NCBI RefSeq assembly: GCF_020144665.1
Contig: NZ_JAAHBQ010000018.1
Location: 1-64,000 of the forward strand
From: Oscillatoria salina IIICB1
GTDB lineage: Bacteria > Cyanobacteriota > Cyanobacteriia > Cyanobacteriales > SIO1D9
Length of the DNA: 64,000 bases
Reading direction: 5' to 3'
Position 1 is the first letter of the stretch; every line of letters begins with the position of its first letter. This document shows, piece by piece, positions 26,399 to 35,800 of the stretch. Below the pieces are notes generated by a model, which was not told the origin of the DNA, ran no database searches, and worked only from the letters and a program-made list of their open reading frames with translations. The translations under genes and the position numbers were made by a program.

Positions 26399-27143
26399 TC
26401 GCCTTTTGCACGAGAGACTGTAGTAGGCTGGACTCAGAAAAATAGATAAAGAAATGATCTCCGGGGAACATTTCTAAGGAAAAATCAGCATTAGTTAGTT
26501 CTTCCCATGCTTGCAAATCTGACGCACTAGCTTTCCAATCATCCCAGCCACCAAAAGCGCTAATTGGACAATTTAACCGTGGTTTGGGAGTGTAGACATA
26601 AGTTTCCAGAACCGCAAAATCTGCTCGCAGTGTCGGAAGAAACAATTCCATCAATTCTGCATTATTTAACACCTCTTCCGGTGTCCCGTTATAACGGCGT
26701 AGTTCTTTGAGGAACGTTGCTTCTGGTAAATTATGAAGTGGTGGGTCTGGGTCGGGAATTTGCGGCGGACGGCGACCAGAAACAAACAATTGTACTGGAC
26801 TCAAATGATGATTTTTGGCGAGTAGTTGGGCTAGTTCAAAACTAAGCACTGCACCCATACTGTGACCAAAAAAAGCAAAGGGTTTATTGAGACTGGGAAG
26901 GATAGCTTTTTCTAGTGCTTGAAGTAGAGGTTGCAGCCGAGTAAAGGGAGGTTCCATTAAGCGAATTCCTCGTCCGGGAAGTTCCACCGGACAAACTTCG
27001 ATATAATTTGGTAGACGATCTGCCCAGGTGCGAAAACTCAAAGCGCTACCGCCAGCATAATGAAAACAGAAAAGTCTTAGTTTGGCTTGGGGATTAGGTT
27101 TGGGACAAGTAACCCAGTTGTTAAAAGTTGAGGTTGTGTTCAT
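26388..27143 (-). CDS. Type II thioesterase (GrsT-like)
   Basis: This 251-residue alpha/beta hydrolase acts in trans to clear stalled or mis-primed acyl groups from NRPS and PKS carrier domains. Motifs are LFCFHYAGGSALSFRTW at the N-terminus, VELPGRG, and the nucleophile elbow FFGHSMGAVLSFELA (Ser near residue 93). The Asp is in the FGGWDDW region, and the catalytic His is in MFPGDHFFIY. Length matches the family (about 240-250). It is nine bases downstream of the P450 gene in the biosynthetic operon. Confidence 0.92.
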   Translation of the reverse strand: MNTTSTFNNWVTCPKPNPQAKLRLFCFHYAGGSALSFRTWADRLPNYIEVCPVELPGRGIRLMEPPFTRLQPLLQALEKAILPSLNKPFAFFGHSMGAVLSFELAQLLAKNHHLSPVQLFVSGRRPPQIPDPDPPLHNLPEATFLKELRRYNGTPEEVLNNAELMELFLPTLRADFAVLETYVYTPKPRLNCPISAFGGWDDWKASASDLQAWEELTNADFSLEMFPGDHFFIYFSESSLLQSLVQKAIGD

Positions 27144-27152
27144 TTTGAGTAA

Positions 27153-28562
27153 TTAATTTAGTGAGTAGCACTGTGAGCTTTTTTGGGGTTGACGTTGACC
27201 GAGAATTGTCATTTTTACGCCATTAGCGGGATAACAAATTAGCCCATCAAATCGAGGTTGTTCGGGTTTTTGCTGTGCGAGTGTGCATTGATAGCGAGAA
27301 AGAATAGTTGCTAAGACTAACTTCATTTCATATAAAGCAAAAGCTCCCCCAATGCAACCGCGAGAACCGCCACCAAAGGGGAGAAATTCCCAAGGTGAAA
27401 ATTGCCTTTCGAGAAAGCGTTTTGGCTTAAATTGGTTGGGTTCAGGGTACAAATCTTGGCGTCGATGAGTTGCACAAATATTGACTCTGAGGACAGTATC
27501 CTGATTTAATTCGTAACTGAGCAAATTTAGGGGTGATTCGACTCTGCGGGGAAAGGTGAATAGTTGAGTTGGGTAAATCCGCAGAGATTCATTACAGACA
27601 GCGCTGAGATAGGGAAGTTCAACGATGTTCGTGGGATTTGGGGACTCACCCAAGGAATCAAGTTCTTGAAGCAATTTTTCGCGGACTGAGGGGAAACGGT
27701 GAATCCAGTATAGCGCCCAAGTTATGGCGATCGCTGAAGCATCTTGGGCGGCGAAAAGAGGCGAAAGCAGGAGATCGCGAATTTCGTCGTTGCTGAGGAA
27801 TTCGCCCGTTTCGTCGCGAATTGAGATGAGTTCAGAGAGGATATTAGTTGGAGATGATTTAATGTGGTTATTATCTGGTTGTTGTTGGCGACGTGCGGCA
27901 ACTTCTGCCGAAATTAGTTGAAATAGTTCTTGTCGGAGACTGAGAAAATTCCCTTCGGGATTAGCTTTAGCTAAAATTGGTTCTAAGAAAGGAAGTAGAA
28001 AAGAGATCGATAAAAACGGCGATCGCAGATACTTGATAATCTTCGGAAGTAACTTTCTGAGGGATGTTTCTCTCGGTTCGTTATTTTGACTCAAGCCTAA
28101 GACTACCCCTAAGCTTATTTCTAGCGCGATCGCTTCGATAATCTCAAACATGGAGACAGTTTTACCAGTTTCCGACTCTAGGGACATTTTCGCAAATTTT
28201 TCGGCGGTAATGTCACAAATTCGCTGTCCGTAAGCTTGCAGACGCGCACCGTGAAAAGCTGGCATTAATAGCTTACGTCGATGTTTGTGCTGGAAGCCGT
28301 CGAGTTGTAGTAAACCTCGTTCACCTGTAAGAAAACTACTGTCTCGGTTTAACTCTCCGGGAGCAGTAATCTGTTTGGTATTGGTGAAAATCTGTTTGAT
28401 TGCTTCTGGGTTACTGACAAACACTGTGGGTATCCCATCAAACATAAGCGTGAAAATATCTCCATAGCGAGATTCCAGTGAATCGACATACTTAATCGGA
28501 TCGACAATTAACTTGAGATACTGCAATAATAGGGGAGTTTTGGCAGATGGTGGTAGTTTCAT
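27153..28562 (-). CDS. Cytochrome P450, probable tailoring oxygenase
   Basis: This 469-residue haem monooxygenase carries the I-helix element AAQDASAIAITWALYW and the K-helix ExxR as ESLRIYP. The haem-binding loop is FLPFGGGSRGCIGGAFALYEM, with the thiolate Cys near residue 402. The overall pattern fits the cyanobacterial CYP110/CYP120-like class. No N-terminal membrane anchor is clear. Its place between the MFS carrier and the type II thioesterase suggests that it hydroxylates or otherwise oxidises the NRPS-PKS product; a redox partner is not encoded here. There is a 58-base gap after the MFS gene. Confidence 0.92.
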   Translation of the reverse strand: MKLPPSAKTPLLLQYLKLIVDPIKYVDSLESRYGDIFTLMFDGIPTVFVSNPEAIKQIFTNTKQITAPGELNRDSSFLTGERGLLQLDGFQHKHRRKLLMPAFHGARLQAYGQRICDITAEKFAKMSLESETGKTVSMFEIIEAIALEISLGVVLGLSQNNEPRETSLRKLLPKIIKYLRSPFLSISFLLPFLEPILAKANPEGNFLSLRQELFQLISAEVAARRQQQPDNNHIKSSPTNILSELISIRDETGEFLSNDEIRDLLLSPLFAAQDASAIAITWALYWIHRFPSVREKLLQELDSLGESPNPTNIVELPYLSAVCNESLRIYPTQLFTFPRRVESPLNLLSYELNQDTVLRVNICATHRRQDLYPEPNQFKPKRFLERQFSPWEFLPFGGGSRGCIGGAFALYEMKLVLATILSRYQCTLAQQKPEQPRFDGLICYPANGVKMTILGQRQPQKSSQCYSLN

Positions 28563-28620
28563 GGCTACTCTCGCTAAATTTTTCCAGAAATTGTTGTAGA
28601 ATTCGTCAAGAAAGAAGATT

Positions 28621-29946
28621 CTAAGTTTCGAGATTGAGGATCTCGCGATTTATCTGGGAAAAGCTTTTGGCAATCAGAATCAAACTAATCAGCGAAATAA
28701 CGATTCCCAGCGCAAATGTTCCTTGATAGTCGATAGCTTCAGTAATTACACCACTAAGCGCCGCAGCACCGATCCCGCCCAGATAAACAAAGGAATTTTG
28801 GATGGTAAAATCAGTCCCAGCCCGATCTAATTGACTTTTATCCATCATTACTGTCAACATTGTTGTGCTTGCCATACTGCCAGTAAAATGAACCAAGATT
28901 GCGGCAAAATAAAGAAAGACACGATTTGTGACTCCAAAAGCTGCGAGAATATAAGTTACGGTAGCGAAGGTTTCGAGTAAACCAAACAAAAGCAGCGATC
29001 GCTTTCTTCCCAAAGGTGCAATCAATAAACCAGCCGTCACTGCACCGAAAATTGCCGCCGTATAACTCACAATTCCTAGCAAAAAACCGATTTCTGCTAA
29101 AGATAAGCCAATATCCACCAACATCGGACGAAACATCGTACTTGCCATGAAAGAACCGACGGTGTAGAGTACCAAAATTATCAACCAGTGTCCGATACCG
29201 GGACGCGAGAAAAAGCTAGTAAAGATTTTGAGATAGGAAATAATCAGCGAAAAGAGATTGCGAGAGTCAACAGCTTGCGCCGAAAATTGAGAATCTGAGC
29301 CTCTTTGAGGAATTTGATAAGATTGGGAAAGATTTTGAGAGTGTGAATGCTGATTTCTTTGTCTGGGTAACGTCTCGTGATGCTGGAAAATAGGAATCAA
29401 AGCCACTAACATAATTGTGGCGATCGCTAGTAACGTAGCAGTCCATCCAAACTGACTTAGTAACAATAACATCCCACCGCCACCAATCACCGAACCGAGA
29501 TACGCCCCTCCTCTTTGGACACCGTTTCCTAAACCTCGCTCATCAGGTGACAAAAGTCCTACCGCTAAAGCATCTGTAGCTATATCTTGCGTCGAACACA
29601 AGCAACACAGCAAGAAAATACTAATCAGTATAATCGTAAAATGCTCTTCGATACTTAGCCACGCACAAGCAGCACTAGCACCAACTACAATCAGTTGCAA
29701 GCAAATAATCCAGAAGCGATAATGTCCCCAACGAGTAAAGCCATAACGGTCAATTAAAGGCGACCAAAGAAAGTTCACCGTCAGTGGAAGTGCAAGCAGG
29801 GAAAGCATTCCAATCCCTTCTAAAGACATTCCTTGCTGACGCATAAACACTGGTAAGGCTTCGAGGAAAAAGATAATCGGAATGTACTGAGAGACGTACA
29901 AACTACCTAGTAATCCAAGTTTTTTCAGGCTTTTGCTGGTAATCAC
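28621..29946 (-). CDS. MFS transporter, RhtX/FptX/AmpG-like
   Basis: This 441-residue inner-membrane carrier has about 12 helices. The opening SKSLKKLGLLGSLYVSQYIPIIFFLEALPVFMRQQG and the motif STQDIATDALAVGLLSPDERGLGNGVQRGG are those of the AmpG/RhtX/FptX group. RhtX and FptX are single-protein importers for rhizobactin and pyochelin, both taken across the inner membrane after TonB-dependent uptake. It follows the TonB receptor gene after a 323-base repeat-filled gap and precedes the P450. I infer import of the metal-loaded product; AmpG-type muropeptide transport or export remain alternatives. Confidence 0.82.
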   Translation of the reverse strand: MITSKSLKKLGLLGSLYVSQYIPIIFFLEALPVFMRQQGMSLEGIGMLSLLALPLTVNFLWSPLIDRYGFTRWGHYRFWIICLQLIVVGASAACAWLSIEEHFTIILISIFLLCCLCSTQDIATDALAVGLLSPDERGLGNGVQRGGAYLGSVIGGGGMLLLLSQFGWTATLLAIATIMLVALIPIFQHHETLPRQRNQHSHSQNLSQSYQIPQRGSDSQFSAQAVDSRNLFSLIISYLKIFTSFFSRPGIGHWLIILVLYTVGSFMASTMFRPMLVDIGLSLAEIGFLLGIVSYTAAIFGAVTAGLLIAPLGRKRSLLLFGLLETFATVTYILAAFGVTNRVFLYFAAILVHFTGSMASTTMLTVMMDKSQLDRAGTDFTIQNSFVYLGGIGAAALSGVITEAIDYQGTFALGIVISLISLILIAKSFSQINREILNLET

Positions 29947-29949
29947 GGT

Positions 29950-30272
29950 AAAATTTGGGGATTAGGGATTGGGTATTGGGGATTAGGGATTAGGGATTAG
30001 GGATTAGGGATTGGGGATTAGGGATTGGGGATTAGGGATTGGGTATTAGGGATTAGGGATTAGGGATTAGGGATTAGGGATTAGGGAGACAAGGAGTATA
30101 AACTGATAACTGATAACTGATAACTGTTCACTGAACCCAGTCCCCACCTCACCAGTCCCCACCTCACCACCTCACCAGTCCCCACCTCACCACCTCACCA
30201 GTCCCCAGTCCCCACCTCACCAGTCCCCACCTCACCACCTCACCAGTCCCCAGTCCCCACCTCACCACCTCA
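29950..30272. repeat. Dense short-repeat array between MFS and TonB-receptor genes
   Basis: From about 29955 to 30090 the DNA is a GGGATTA/GGGGATT heptamer-type array. It passes into ACTGATAACTG units (30095-30135) and then into a CCCCACCTCACCA/CACCTCACCAGT array (30138-30272). The receptor's stop codon (30270-30272) lies inside the last array. The three unit types are consecutive and account for nearly all of the spacer. Slippage and recombination should make this stretch polymorphic. Confidence 0.85.
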
Positions 30273-32813
30273 CCATTCGCTTCTAAATTGAATGCCGAAA
30301 GTAGCTGGTGCGCCAAAAGTACCGACAACACCAACAGGGGAAAAGCTGTCAAAAGCTTGAGTTTTGTAGGTATTATCGAAAATGTTATTGGCAAATAAAT
30401 AAATGCCGTAGTTATCGAATTCGTATCCGAGACGAGCATTAACCAGTGCATAGGGATCTTGTTGAACTGTATTAATGTCGTCAAAATTGGTAGTTCCAAA
30501 GCCAACTAATTCCAATCGTCCAAAGAAGCCACCATCAGGCTGACGGTATTGTACCGCTAGGTTATAGGTGAGATTGGGAGCATAAGGAAGTTTATTTCCG
30601 TCTAGGGTTTCCCCGGTAAAAGGAGAAATTCCACCAGTAAATTCTGCTTGGAGAATACCCAAACCAGCGATGATATCTAGTCCGTCGATGGGATTTGCTC
30701 TGATTTCTAATTCTGCACCTGTGGTTTTAGCATCGGCGGTATCGATAATGAAACTGCCATCGGGACCGAAACTGGGAAACTGGAAGTTGTCGATGGGACT
30801 ATGAAAAACAGCGATATTGAGAAAGACGCGATCGCTCAATAACGACGATTTTAAACCAATTTCATAGTTCCAGGATCTTTCTCCTTCAAAGATTGCCGTT
30901 GCTTCGTTAAAGGGATTGAAATTTGGACCTGGCGGACGATAACCTTTGCTAATGCTGCCATAAGCCATCACATCTTCGTTAAAGTTATATTCCACGACAA
31001 AGCGAGGCAACACTTCGCTACCGTCGGTTTCGAGATTTCTTAAGGATAAAGTGGTTAAAGGTTCGCCCACTGTCGGGATAAACGTATTTTCAAATAGTTC
31101 GATCTCGCTGTTAGTGGACTCATATCGTAATCCCGCAATCAAATTTACTTGCTCGATTGGTTGATAGCTAACTTGACCAAAAACCGCTAAGGTTCTGTTG
31201 TCGAACTCACCATCAATTTGTTCGATTCCCGGAAGTGCTGAATCTATGCCATTAATGAAGGGACGATCTTCAGTAAAATTAGAAGTTTCAAAATAGCCGC
31301 CTAGTATCCACTGAAATTGTTCCGCGTCTTCAGGAGACTGTAAGCGGATTTCTTGAGTCCAGGTTGTCGAGTCGAAGTCAGTGGTATTAATGAGGATATC
31401 GGCTGGAGAATAATCTGCGTCTAACTGTCCATTTTGGTTAGAAAAACGGCGAGTGGTAATCAAAGTGGCGCGGAAATCTGGATCGGTGTAAGCAATTCTC
31501 AGTGATTGAGCGTTAGAAATGAGGTCGTTAAAGCCATTGAAATCTAGCTCGGCATCAAAAGGATCGTCATCGTCGGGAACATAAGCTACAGCACCTTCTC
31601 GATAATCATCAAAGGAGGTATTAAACGTAATTTCCCATTCTTCTGAAGGTGTCCAGAGTAATTTTCCTCGGATGTTGTAGCCGAAACCATCATTAATATC
31701 CTCATCGAGCAAGGTGTTTTCTACATAGCCGTCTCTCGTGTAGTAAAGCCCCGATAAGCGAAAGAATAATTCGTCTTCTACGATTGGACCACTGACGCTT
31801 AGTTGAGATTCAAAATGGTCATAGTTAGCGTAACTGAGTGAATTTCTGAATTCAAATTCGTTAGTTGGTCGGCGGGTAATTACGTTAACCACACCTCCGA
31901 GAGAACTTCTCCCGTAGAGGGTGTTTTGCGGACCGCGTAACACTTCGATGCGTTCGATGTCGTTTAGTTCGACATCGATGAATCCAGCAAATCCGTAAGG
32001 GACATCATCGACGAAGAAGCCGACTGCATCTCTAGTCGATAAATTAAAGTTGGAAATGCCGCGAATGCTGTAGAAACTCGTGGAACGGTTTCCGCCCCCG
32101 GAAAAAAAGGTGAAGTTGGGAGTATTGTCAGCAACGCCTTCAAAGGAGTCGATATCAGCATCTTCAACTTGTTCTTCTGTCAAGACTGTAATGCTGATGG
32201 GTACATCTTGAACGTCTTCTTCGGTTCTTTGGGCGGTGACTGTGATGAAAATCTCTTCGGTTTCCGTTTGGGTGAAGGTTTCGTCTACTGTGGGTTCTTG
32301 GGTTGTCGGTTGAGTGGTTTCCGGTGTAGGCTCGGTTGTACCTTGAGGTGGACGAGAGATTGGGGCTGATGAGTCAATGACGCTTAAAACTAATCCGCCA
32401 CTACTTGAGTTTACTTGAACTGTAGGGACATCAGTTCTGCCCACGACCGTTACCCGAATCGTGTTGTTCGTGCGCTGTTCCACTGTCACCGAAGCAATAT
32501 TTTCGCTGGGGTTAGCTTGTTGAAAACGATTGTCTTGGGGTAAACGCAACTGAGTGTTAATAATGTCAGCAAAAAATGTCTCCCCAAAACTCCCGCTATA
32601 GATTTGGGGTATTTCCCCATCTGCTGTTTCCAGGATAATTTCGATGCCGCTTGCAGTGGGATTAATTCGTACACCCGTTACTTGTACTGCCGCTCGAGCA
32701 GGTTGGGCGATTAGCACGGTAGCGCCAATCGCTGATGTTGCCATAGATATCCCCCATAAGGGATTGAATAAATTACCCTTACTCACAAAGCTCCTCACAC
32801 AAATTTTTTGCAA
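30270..32813 (-). CDS. TonB-dependent outer-membrane receptor with AMIN domain
   Basis: This 847-residue siderophore-receptor-type protein has a signal peptide (ISMATSAIGATVLIAQPARA). An N-terminal AMIN domain (about 42-150: VQVTGVRINPTASGIEIILET) follows, an arrangement typical of cyanobacterial FhuA/IutA-like receptors. A Pro/Thr linker is next, with a possible TonB box around EEIFITVTAQR, then a plug domain (about 195-310: DVPISITVLTEEQVED and ERIEVLRGPQNTLYGRSSLGGVVNVITRRP). The C-terminus is a 22-strand-type barrel ending in an aromatic residue (RSEW). It begins 15 bases after the terminal NRPS gene, so the two are almost certainly co-transcribed. That is the strongest contextual sign that the cluster makes a metal-binding compound. 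Confidence 0.93.
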   Translation of the reverse strand: MQKICVRSFVSKGNLFNPLWGISMATSAIGATVLIAQPARAAVQVTGVRINPTASGIEIILETADGEIPQIYSGSFGETFFADIINTQLRLPQDNRFQQANPSENIASVTVEQRTNNTIRVTVVGRTDVPTVQVNSSSGGLVLSVIDSSAPISRPPQGTTEPTPETTQPTTQEPTVDETFTQTETEEIFITVTAQRTEEDVQDVPISITVLTEEQVEDADIDSFEGVADNTPNFTFFSGGGNRSTSFYSIRGISNFNLSTRDAVGFFVDDVPYGFAGFIDVELNDIERIEVLRGPQNTLYGRSSLGGVVNVITRRPTNEFEFRNSLSYANYDHFESQLSVSGPIVEDELFFRLSGLYYTRDGYVENTLLDEDINDGFGYNIRGKLLWTPSEEWEITFNTSFDDYREGAVAYVPDDDDPFDAELDFNGFNDLISNAQSLRIAYTDPDFRATLITTRRFSNQNGQLDADYSPADILINTTDFDSTTWTQEIRLQSPEDAEQFQWILGGYFETSNFTEDRPFINGIDSALPGIEQIDGEFDNRTLAVFGQVSYQPIEQVNLIAGLRYESTNSEIELFENTFIPTVGEPLTTLSLRNLETDGSEVLPRFVVEYNFNEDVMAYGSISKGYRPPGPNFNPFNEATAIFEGERSWNYEIGLKSSLLSDRVFLNIAVFHSPIDNFQFPSFGPDGSFIIDTADAKTTGAELEIRANPIDGLDIIAGLGILQAEFTGGISPFTGETLDGNKLPYAPNLTYNLAVQYRQPDGGFFGRLELVGFGTTNFDDINTVQQDPYALVNARLGYEFDNYGIYLFANNIFDNTYKTQAFDSFSPVGVVGTFGAPATFGIQFRSEW

Positions 32814-32828
32814 CTACTTGTTTTATGA

Positions 32829-35800
32829 CTATACATTATTGAGAGTCATTTGCAACTGTTTGGCTAATTCTTCTACGTGAGGTTCAGTAAACATGGAAAA
32901 ATGGTTGCCGGGGATAGATTTTGTTTGGATCGGTTGCTGAGAGTATGGACTCCAACCAAAATAGCGATCGCTACTCTCAAATTCGGTCGAGTCGAAATCA
33001 TGAGTAATTTTCTCTATTGCTTTAAATAAGGTAATGTGGTAAGGGTAAACCTGTGGCTGATAAGATCGCATAGCTTGGACATGAGCCTTAAAAAGCTGGT
33101 AATTTCGTAGATGTTGGGCAAGTTCGCGATCGCTAGCCGTTAAGTTCGCCTTTTGATTCAAAAGGGCAAATTGCTCATTTAGCGGCAAATCCCGTAATTC
33201 TTGATAAGAAACATCAAACTCAATTCCAAACCAAGTTTTAATCGACTCAGCAAGACGCAGCAAAAACTTAGCATCGTCATCTTTACTCGGTTTAATCCTC
33301 ATTTGAGGCAAAATAGCATCAATTATGACCAACAAACTCACTTTTTCACCCTGACGAAGTAATTGTTGCGCCATCTCAAAAGCAACTACACCGCCGTAAC
33401 ACCAACCACCCAAAAAATATGGTCCCGTCGGCTGCACCTGACGAATTTCTTCTAAGTAATAAGCGGCTGTTTCCTCCACCGACTGAGGTTTTTCTTGCAA
33501 TTGATTAGGAGTTTGTTCCAAAGCATAAAAAGGTCGGTTTTTGTCGAGTTTTTGTGCCAAATTCAAATAAGCAGTAATATCTCCCCCAGCCGCATGAACG
33601 CAGAAAAAAGGAAGCTTGTCACCAGCAGGCTGAATTGCCACCAAAGGAGAACCCAAACCCAAACCCTCTGGTTGATTATTAAGTATGTTTGCTAATTGTT
33701 CAATAGTCGGATTCTCGAACAGAGTAGACAGAGGAAGATTGTGTCCAAAAACCTCATAAATTTGTGCCATTAAGCGTACTGTTAAAAACGAGTGACCGCC
33801 TAATGCAAAAAAGTTATCTTTAACGCCAACAGACTTAACATTTAAAAGCTTTGACCAAATTTTCGCCAAGGCTAACTCAGTAAAAGTTCTCGGAGCAACA
33901 AAAGATTGATGAGAACTAAGGCGAAGTAAATTATTTTTAGGTAAAGCTTGCTTGTCTACTTTCCCATTTGGTGTTAAAGGAATTTCCTCCAAAATCGTAA
34001 AAGCCGAGGGAATCATATACTCAGGTAATTTTTCGCGCAAATAATCATTTAATTGCGGCAAAACATCCGGTTCATCTGTCACCAAATAAGCTGCGATCGC
34101 GGTATCCGAATTAAATTTAGTCGCAATCGCAACCGCATCTTGAATAGCTGGATATTGAACAATAACCTGCTTAACTTCTCCTAATTCAACCCGGAAACCG
34201 CGAATTTTTATTTGCTCATCAATCCGCCCTAAATATTCCAAATTGCCATCAGGTAAATAACGCCCTAAATCGCCAGTTTTAAACAACTTACTTCCAGGAA
34301 AAAAGGGATTATCAATAAATCTCTCTTGAGTTAAATTAGGACGCTGCCAATATTCCTTAGCCAAGCCATCACCACCAACATATAATTCGCCAACAATTCC
34401 TACCGGAGTTGGTTGCAAATAACCATCTAAAACATAAATTTGGGTATTATTAATCGGGCGACCGATTGGCACGCTAGTCGCCTTTTCAGACAACAAATTA
34501 GTATCGTAATAAGTAACATTAGCCGAAACTTCCGAAGAACCATAAAGGTTAATTAATTTCGCATTCGGCATCAATTCGCGAAACTTGTTAACTAACTCAA
34601 GAGAGATAGCTTCGCCACTGGTTATCCAAACCTTTAACTCAGTTAAATTAGTAGTTAAATGACCGTAACTTTCTAAAATTACCCGCAGCAAAGAAGGAAC
34701 CAAAACAACTCGCGTTACCCTATTTTCAGCAAGAGATTCGAGAAATAATTGCGGATTTCTAACAATTGAATCAGCAAAAATAACAGTAGGTATTCCTTGA
34801 AGCAAAGGAGCAAAAATTTCCCAAACTGAATCAACAAAGCTAATTGCGGTTTTCTGACAACAAATTTCCTCTGTTGAAAAAGGGTATTTTTGCCACAGCC
34901 AGTGTAAGCCATTAACAGTACCTTTATGAGTACCAAGAACACCTTTAGGAGTTCCCGTTGAGCCGGAAGTATAGATTATATAAGCAGTATTTTCTGCTGT
35001 GGAAATTTGGCTAGGGTTGAGGTTACTTTTTTGTTGAATATTTTGCCATTCTTGGTCTAAATTTATAACTGCAATTTCGGCTAAATTGTCAGTTATTTTG
35101 TCTACTTGAGTAAGCAAAGATGAATGACTAATAATCAAGGTTGATTTTGAGTCAGAGAGCATAAAATTAAGGCGCTCAACTGGATAATTTGGGTCAAGAG
35201 GAAGATAAGCACCACCAGCTTTGAGAATTGCCAAAATTGCGATGACTATTTCGACGGAACGTTCTAAACAAATGGCGACAATAGTTTCTTGAGTAACACC
35301 TAGTTTTTGGAGATAATTAGCTAATTGATTGACTTTTTGATTCAGTTGTTGATAAGTTAGTTTTTCTGTTGGGCTGATTAAAGCTATATTGTCTGGTGTT
35401 TGCTCAACTTGTTGGTTAAATAATCGATCGAGAGAGGTTGTTTGGGGATAGTCTGCTTGAGTGTTATTCCACTGAGTTAAAATTTGTTGTTGTTGGCTAG
35501 TTAGTAAGGGTAGTTGAGAAATTTTTCGCTCTGGATTAGCAACAATACCTGTTAATAAAGTCTGGAAGTTCTCAATCAAGCAAGTAATGGTTTCCGCATC
35601 AAACAAATCGGTGCTGTATTCCAAAAAGCCAGTTAAATTTTGCTTAGATTTAGTAATTGAAAGGAAAAGATCGAACTGAGCCGTACCGCTATCCATTTCT
35701 AAACTACGCAAAGTTAATCCAGGAATTTCTTGAACAGTTTGAGGTGTATTTTGGAGAACAAACATCACCTGAAACAAAGGATTTCGGCTTAAGTCTCGTT

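Noticed and set aside
29950-30272. Possible CRISPR array
   Set aside because: Units are contiguous short tandem repeats without unique spacers of constant length, and no cas genes are present.
30164-30505. 113-codon minus-strand frame ending in repeated GEVVRWGL
   Set aside because: It is the repeat array read in another frame, overlapping the end of the receptor gene.
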